NCBI GenBank assembly: GCA_021325575.1
Contig: JAJPGW010000006.1
Location: 87,897 to 151,896 of the forward strand
Reading direction: 5' to 3'
DNA length: 64,000 nt
Source: Gammaproteobacteria bacterium
GTDB lineage: Bacteria > Pseudomonadota > Gammaproteobacteria > DSM-16500
Shown: one piece after another, positions 59,288 to 64,000 of the stretch
How positions within the stretch are numbered: the stretch's first letter is position 1
Layout of the letters: the number at the start of each line of letters is the position of its first letter
Notes under the pieces: generated by a model
Seen by the model: only the letters and a program-made list of their open reading frames with translations
The model's database searches: none
Told to the model about the DNA's origin: nothing
Program-made: the position numbers and the translations under genes

Positions 59288-62200
59288 TTAATGCATCTGG
59301 GTGATGTGCGATTTTTGTTTGGTGTTGGAGTAAGCCGTCAGATCATTGACCATGTTTAACATTTCATTTGAGCTCGTTATCATTAGCGCGAGATATTCTT
59401 TATGTTCTGGAGTCAGAGTTCCTAATTTTTCACTCTGTATTAGCGATGTGAAGCCAATAATGGTTTCCAGCGATGTGCGTACCTTGAATGATAATACAGC
59501 TAATAATTCAACTGAGATATGGTTGCTATTTTCAACATGATGGGCAAGATAGTTTTTCAATTCAATCGTGCTCGCTACTATATTGCCAATATATTCTTTT
59601 TGTTCTGCAGTAATATTGTCTGTCGTATCGCTTAACAGCAATTCGGCAAAACCATTGATGTCATTCAAGGCGCTGCGCAAGTTAAATGAGATTACGGATG
59701 GATTGGCAAACAAGGCATCCCGTAATTCATTTTGAGTATGATCAGCGATATCATAAACAACCTGTAAGAGTGTTGTAGAGCTTGCTGTCATGGAATCCAG
59801 ATATTCTTTTAATTCACCGGAAACCGCCCCTGCTTTTTCTTCACTGATCAATCCAATAAATCCATTGATGCTGTCAAGCATCGTGCGTAATTTGAATGAG
59901 ACGCGTGCCAGTAATTCAACCGATACCTGTTCGTGTTTTTCCAGTTCGTGAGCTAAATATTCTGACATTTCATTGGCGCTCGTTAAGACATTGCCGAGAA
60001 ATTCTTTTTGTTCTGCTGTAATCGAGCATAATTTTTCATTAATTAAGAGTGAAGCAAAGCCCGTAATACTAGTCAGCGATGAGCGGATTCTATATGAAAC
60101 GGTGGAGAGATATTCATTTTCAATGGCTTTGGTGCTAAGCATTGAGAGTGCGATGCGGATGGATTCCATCCAGGTTCTGGTTTTCATGTGTGCTGATAAA
60201 TCTGTTATGGAGTGTAAAATATTGGCAGAGCTTGACATGATGTAGCCCAAATATTCCTTCACATCTGTGCTAAGCGGTTGCGATTTGTCTTCAAGCAGCA
60301 AGCTGCTAAAGCCGCTTACATTATCGAGCAATGTGCGCAATTTGAATGATAACGTCGTCATGTTTTCCATGGTGAATCGATCTGCTTTTTCGACGTCTTG
60401 CATCAGTTGATTCATTTCAGCTGTGCTGGATGAGATATCACTGAGGTATTCTTTTTGTAATGAAGAAAGTGGTCCGAATTTTTCGGATAAGATCAGTTCG
60501 ACAAAGCCTGAGATATTGTTCAAGTCAGTACGTAATTTGAATGATGCAGTTTGGAGATGTTCTTCTGCAATCACTTGTTGATCGAGTGACAAGCTCTTAC
60601 GTAATCTGCGGAAGTAAGCGAGGGCTGCGGCAGCAGCAATAACAAGGCCCGTGCCTAATCCGGAAACCGTTTCTGGTAAAGCGATCGTGCTTGCGCGTAC
60701 GGCATTCAATATTTTTGCGAGAACTTGTGAGCCGGATGCATATCCAGAGCCGTATCCAAATCCAAATCCGGGTTCAGTTCCAAATCCTGTGCCAAATCCA
60801 AAGTAGCCGCTTGCACCTAAGAGTCGTGCCGCTGTGCCGGCGCCTTGTCCTGCGACTCTAACGACGCCGGTTGGATTCATGAGAGCCGAACCCATGGTGA
60901 TGGATGCAGCGGCTGGGGCCAGAACTCCGTTTTCGTAATAAGAAGTTGGGAATGAATTTGAAGCAATTGAACCTGCACCATTGAATGTGACACTTGGAGT
61001 CACAGCGGAGGGGCTTGGGTTCAAGATAATTCCATCAAAGACTAAGGTATTAGCTTGTCCTGGGTTAGCCCAGGTAATCTTAGCTGCGCCTGCAGCACCG
61101 GATGATCCACCGATGGTTCCCGTCAGGTTAGCGCTGGATACATTCAAATTCAGCGAGCCTACATTCACAGTTGAGTTAAATGAAGTGCCAGTGACGTTCA
61201 GATTGCCGGTGACATTGATATTACCTGATACGTTGGTTGAGGTAATGGATGCGTTACCCGTCACATTCAAGGTGTGAGTTCCAAGGAAGGTATTATTACC
61301 TGCGTTTTGTTGGTAAGAAGCTACATTAATGGTGGAGTTATTTGTTAAATTATTTGTAGCAACCACTGTTAACTGGTTAAGTTTTATAATTCCATTAAAT
61401 GTAGTATTGCCTAATAAGCCAGAATTTAATGACAAATTGTAACTAGAACCAGATATCGAACCCAATGTCATATTGCCATTTTGAGTCGTAAAGGCCGAGT
61501 TGCCTGCGAGCGTAATCGATCCTAAGGTCATTGGCATGGAAACGGTATTCACTGTGCCATAAATTGTGTTCATGCCGGCGGTGCTAGTTAATCCACCATT
61601 GAAATTAAAGGTGCCGCCGTTACCCAGTGTGATGCCGCTCGTGTTATTGAATGTCATTGCATTGCTGATCGTATTATTCGAACCATAGAATGCTAGGTAA
61701 TACGGTTGTGCATAAGTGTCTAACGTACCTAGCGTTGTATTGCCATAGAACGTCACCGTACCGGTCGCAGTACTGTTATTATCTTGCAGCGTTAATGTAT
61801 TAATGTTTGCGGTGTTATTAAAGTTAATTGCATATTGACCTGCATCTACTGTCACGGCGCCAGTCAGGTTCAATGCATTATTCAAGTTAATAACACCGCC
61901 GGCTAATAAATTCACGGTGCCGGTTGTTTCAATAGTTCCTACATTGTATCCAGCTGATCCTGTGTAACTGATATTACCTGATGAAACGGTAGATCCACCT
62001 GCATTCATGGATTCTAGGTTTATCGTGCTAATGTTATTGTTTGCATTCGTCAGAGTAATTGCAGCGCCAGAATTACTGAGTGTTGCTGCTGTTAATGATT
62101 GCGCTGATATAGCGCCGCTTTGCGAGATTGCGCCGCCAGCGGTCGCACTCAAACTACCGCTGTTTGTCAAAGTCACTGCCGGAATCGTAATTGCAGCATT

Positions 62201-64000
62201 ATCAAATTGCAGTGTTAAATTACGTAAATTGGTAATGCCGTTTAAACTGGGTATCGAAGCACTAGCATTAGTATTGCGGAATGCAATATCACGAATGTCT
62301 GCTAATACCGCAGGTGAGGTACTACTAAATGTCACACTGCCACCAAAATTATTTGCAAATGATGCGAGTAAAATATCTGAGCCTGCGGTTGATACTCCCA
62401 ATGTTGCTGATCCACCTGATGCGGTAATGGCTCCTGTTTGTGTGATATTTCCACCCGCTGTCAGTGTTAAGTTACCACTTAAGGTCACGGCAGGAATAGC
62501 GATGCTGTTATTATCAAATACCAGTGTTAAATTTCTGAGATTGGTAATGCCACTCAAACTTGGAATCGCAGCACTAGAATTTTTATTGCGAATATTAATA
62601 TCACGAATATTCGTTAACGTTGCAGGTGAAGTGTTACTAAATAAAATACTTGTTCCAAAATCATTTGCAAACGATCCTAATAAGATATCCGAATTTGCTG
62701 TTGTCACACCAAAGGTTGCTGTGCTCGTGTCGCCAATGATTATTGCACCGCTTTGAGAAATCGATCCCTTAGCAGTTGCTGTTAAATTACCACTTACTGA
62801 GACTGCTGGAATGGTCATGCTCGAATTATCAAATACTAATGATAAGTTGCGTAAACTACTCGGCAATGTAGGGATAGTTGCAGCTGCATTCACATTACGT
62901 AAACCTAAATCACGTACTGTACCCGTTCCGCCGAATGAAACGCCGCCGCTAAAATCATTTGCTTGGGTATCTAACAGAATGTCCACATTAGTAGCATTTT
63001 GATTAATCATGACGGCACCAGCACTTGCAGCTTGAGTGATTGCGCCTGTTTCAGAAATTGCTCCATTTGCAGTAATGGATAATGTGCCGCTACCTAAAGT
63101 AGATCCACCTATAACGAGCGCTGCATTATTGGTAATCGAAACATTGTTCGCACCGCTATTTGAGAGTGACACAGCGCCTGTGAAATTATTACTTGATCCA
63201 TTTGTTGTTAAATCGATTGTAAATCCGCCCGTGCTAAAGCTTGATGTGCCAGGAATTGTTAATGCATTGGTTTGTGAGATCGGACCGCCTGCCGTCACAG
63301 TTAAATTACCGCCTGTGGTGAATGTAATCGCAGGCAATGAAATTCCAGCAATGGGCAAATTAACAGTTAAATTCGTTGATGTACCTGTTATGGCGCCGCC
63401 CAAAGTCATTAATCCACCGCCGTTGCCTCCAATCGTCGACGTACTCAAGAGTGTAATAGCGTTATTTAAAGTGAGACCAGATGCAGATAATGTTAACGCA
63501 CCATTGCTGACGCCTGAGCCATTTAATTTTATAGCATTGGTGTTAGCCAAGATGCCGCTATTGTTGCTAAAGTTCATATCAAGTGTTGCGCCGGATGAAA
63601 CAGTTGTGCTGCTTGTACTTCCTAAGCTGGAAGCATTTTCAATACTTAATGTGCCTGCGTTAACCGATGTTGCGCCATTATAAGTATTGATTCCGCCCAA
63701 GATTAACGTGCCGGTTCCTGTTTTAGTAAATGCATTAGCGCCAGCCATGATGCCGTTATAAGTTAAAGTAAACGTGGGATCGACTTGAATGGTGCCGCCT
63801 GCATTCAAGGCGATACCACGATTAGCATTTAATGTGAATGAAGCGGTTGATTCCAATGTGCCGCCGCCAAATACTAATTGTCCTGCTGTTGCAGATCCTG
63901 GAGCAGTACCTAATCCAGAATCAGCGCTGATAGCAATGGTACCGGCATTAATTGTGGTGATACCGGAATAGGTATTGCCGTTAGCTAATGTGAGTGTGCC
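59288..64000 (-). CDS. Giant TpsA-like adhesin with C-terminal HisKA-like repeats (5' end outside window)
   Basis: The frame is open to the right edge; the TTG at 63856 is internal, so 1570 residues are seen and the start is missing. Part 1 (64000 to about 60760): Ser/Thr/Asn/Gly-rich beta-helix with passenger-associated repeats (GTLTLANGNTYSG, GTGTLILGGINTYNG) and ~104-residue repeats. Part 2: a Gly/Phe-rich stretch (GYFGFGTGFGTEPGFGFGYG). Part 3: LPETVSG (60665-60679), a hydrophobic helix (TGLVIAAAAALAYF) and RRLRK. Part 4 (about 435 residues): six modules like SFKLRT...GF..LL...K.YL...SS, resembling histidine-kinase DHp hairpins without the His. It is the probable substrate of the TpsB next door; the C-terminal architecture is new to me. 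The filamentous-haemagglutinin secretion domain would lie outside the window. Confidence 0.85.
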   Translation of the reverse strand, partial: GTLTLANGNTYSGITTINAGTIAISADSGLGTAPGSATAGQLVFGGGTLESTASFTLNANRGIALNAGGTIQVDPTFTLTYNGIMAGANAFTKTGTGTLILGGINTYNGATSVNAGTLSIENASSLGSTSSTTVSSGATLDMNFSNNSGILANTNAIKLNGSGVSNGALTLSASGLTLNNAITLLSTSTIGGNGGGLMTLGGAITGTSTNLTVNLPIAGISLPAITFTTGGNLTVTAGGPISQTNALTIPGTSSFSTGGFTIDLTTNGSSNNFTGAVSLSNSGANNVSITNNAALVIGGSTLGSGTLSITANGAISETGAITQAASAGAVMINQNATNVDILLDTQANDFSGGVSFGGTGTVRDLGLRNVNAAATIPTLPSSLRNLSLVFDNSSMTIPAVSVSGNLTATAKGSISQSGAIIIGDTSTATFGVTTANSDILLGSFANDFGTSILFSNTSPATLTNIRDINIRNKNSSAAIPSLSGITNLRNLTLVFDNNSIAIPAVTLSGNLTLTAGGNITQTGAITASGGSATLGVSTAGSDILLASFANNFGGSVTFSSTSPAVLADIRDIAFRNTNASASIPSLNGITNLRNLTLQFDNAAITIPAVTLTNSGSLSATAGGAISQSGAISAQSLTAATLSNSGAAITLTNANNNISTINLESMNAGGSTVSSGNISYTGSAGYNVGTIETTGTVNLLAGGVINLNNALNLTGAVTVDAGQYAINFNNTANINTLTLQDNNSTATGTVTFYGNTTLGTLDTYAQPYYLAFYGSNNTISNAMTFNNTSGITLGNGGTFNFNGGLTSTAGMNTIYGTVNTVSMPMTLGSITLAGNSAFTTQNGNMTLGSISGSSYNLSLNSGLLGNTTFNGIIKLNQLTVVATNNLTNNSTINVASYQQNAGNNTFLGTHTLNVTGNASITSTNVSGNINVTGNLNVTGTSFNSTVNVGSLNLNVSSANLTGTIGGSSGAAGAAKITWANPGQANTLVFDGIILNPSPSAVTPSVTFNGAGSIASNSFPTSYYENGVLAPAAASITMGSALMNPTGVVRVAGQGAGTAARLLGASGYFGFGTGFGTEPGFGFGYGSGYASGSQVLAKILNAVRASTIALPETVSGLGTGLVIAAAAALAYFRRLRKSLSLDQQVIAEEHLQTASFKLRTDLNNISGFVELILSEKFGPLSSLQKEYLSDISSSTAEMNQLMQDVEKADRFTMENMTTLSFKLRTLLDNVSGFSSLLLEDKSQPLSTDVKEYLGYIMSSSANILHSITDLSAHMKTRTWMESIRIALSMLSTKAIENEYLSTVSYRIRSSLTSITGFASLLINEKLCSITAEQKEFLGNVLTSANEMSEYLAHELEKHEQVSVELLARVSFKLRTMLDSINGFIGLISEEKAGAVSGELKEYLDSMTASSTTLLQVVYDIADHTQNELRDALFANPSVISFNLRSALNDINGFAELLLSDTTDNITAEQKEYIGNIVASTIELKNYLAHHVENSNHISVELLAVLSFKVRTSLETIIGFTSLIQSEKLGTLTPEHKEYLALMITSSNEMLNMVNDLTAYSNTKQKSHITQMH
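59300..60570 (-). repeat. Six tandem HisKA-like modules (about 66-83 codons each)
   Basis: Module cores on the minus strand lie near 60527-60553 (SFKLRTDL), 60330-60355 (SFKLRTLL), 60080-60105 (SYRIRSSL), 59879-59910 (SFKLRTML), 59669-59700 (SFNLRSAL) and 59470-59500 (SFKVRTSL). Each continues with (I/V)xGFxxL(I/L), then a second helix with K-E-(Y/F)-(L/I) and Ser-rich ends. DNA around the cores is similar between copies (for example TACGTAATTTGAATGA and TGCGTAATTTGAATGA), showing duplication. Confidence 0.8.
62100..62960 (-). repeat. Tandem ~312-bp repeats in the adhesin passenger
   Basis: About three units of ~104 codons. Landmarks LRNLTL(V/Q)FDN, (A/S)IPSL.GITNLRN and AG(G/S)DILL recur: the LRNL codons lie near 62215, 62527 and 62842, i.e. 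steps of 312 and 315 bp. Each unit ends in LTATAGG.ISQ(S/T)GAI. Confidence 0.8.

Noticed and set aside
60665..60679. Sortase substrate in the strict LPXTG sense
   Set aside because: The motif is LPETV, not LPXTG, it is followed by more than 430 further residues, and the host is Gram-negative; reported only as a resemblance.
62007..63683. Long plus-strand open frames opposite the adhesin
   Set aside because: They mirror the low-complexity repeats of the minus-strand adhesin; products are Val/Pro/Leu-rich with no domain or start signals.

Overview
This window is a moderately AT-rich, gene-dense piece of a gammaproteobacterial chromosome. Gene content and neighbourhoods are classically gammaproteobacterial: hemCDXY, def-fmt-rsmB, the efp/epmA/epmB module, glmU-glmS, parE-parC, lptM-dapF and the atpIBEFHAGDC operon. 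Several features point to a host- or protist-associated member of the Legionellales (Coxiella/Aquicella/Berkiella-like), though this is an inference: a leucine dehydrogenase, a large NAD-glutamate dehydrogenase, a Sel1-repeat protein, a run of unrecognised cytosolic-looking proteins, and PmrA-type promoter boxes in front of three of those proteins. No rRNA, tRNA, CRISPR array or insertion sequence was found.

Layout. 1-1.9 kb: the end of an R64-like type IVb pilus cluster (PilO partial, PilP). 2-9.2 kb: dapF, a small lptM lipoprotein gene, pgi, zapB-like/zapA/fthC and an unusually short NAD-GDH. 9.2-12 kb: a palindromic pair of DnaA boxes and the complete EF-P beta-lysylation set. 12-17.2 kb: a secreted unknown, an OPT transporter and a 661-aa unknown with an NLS-like segment. 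17.2-24.9 kb: engB, uvrD, a Sel1 protein, then an accessory island of four unknowns (a 21-cysteine protein, two proteins sharing a PGIFDL module, and a Cys-cluster protein) with pyrD in its midst. 24.9-34 kb: glmS, glmU, a 33-bp inverted repeat element, an HD hydrolase, thpR, an orphan parB, a DEAD-box helicase with a repeated basic tail, and a coiled-coil unknown. 34-44 kb: the ATP synthase operon, leucine dehydrogenase and a GT-C-like membrane protein. 44-57.4 kb: parC/parE, nudF, ubiK, a degenerate SpeE-like gene, hemCDXY, def-fmt-rsmB and guaC. 57.5-64 kb: a two-partner secretion locus, TpsB plus a giant TpsA-like protein running off the right edge.

Two things stand out. First, the TpsA-like protein ends in an LPETV-plus-hydrophobic-helix-plus-arginines segment followed by about 435 residues made of six tandem modules that look like histidine-kinase dimerisation (HisKA/DHp) hairpins, each with the phospho-acceptor His replaced; I know of no described system with this architecture. 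Second, three unrelated unknown genes (starts at 17184 minus, 24481 plus, 33305 plus) carry YTTAAK half-sites at exact 11-bp spacing followed 10-11 bp later by a -10-like hexamer. This matches the PmrA promoter layout known from Legionella and Coxiella type IVB effector and secretion genes, so these are candidate Dot/Icm effectors.

Five copies of a palindromic element (CGTCATTGCGAG...CTCGCAATGACG) sit just after gene ends and probably act as transcription terminators; one is nested inside a second palindrome whose left arm encodes the last residues of PyrD.
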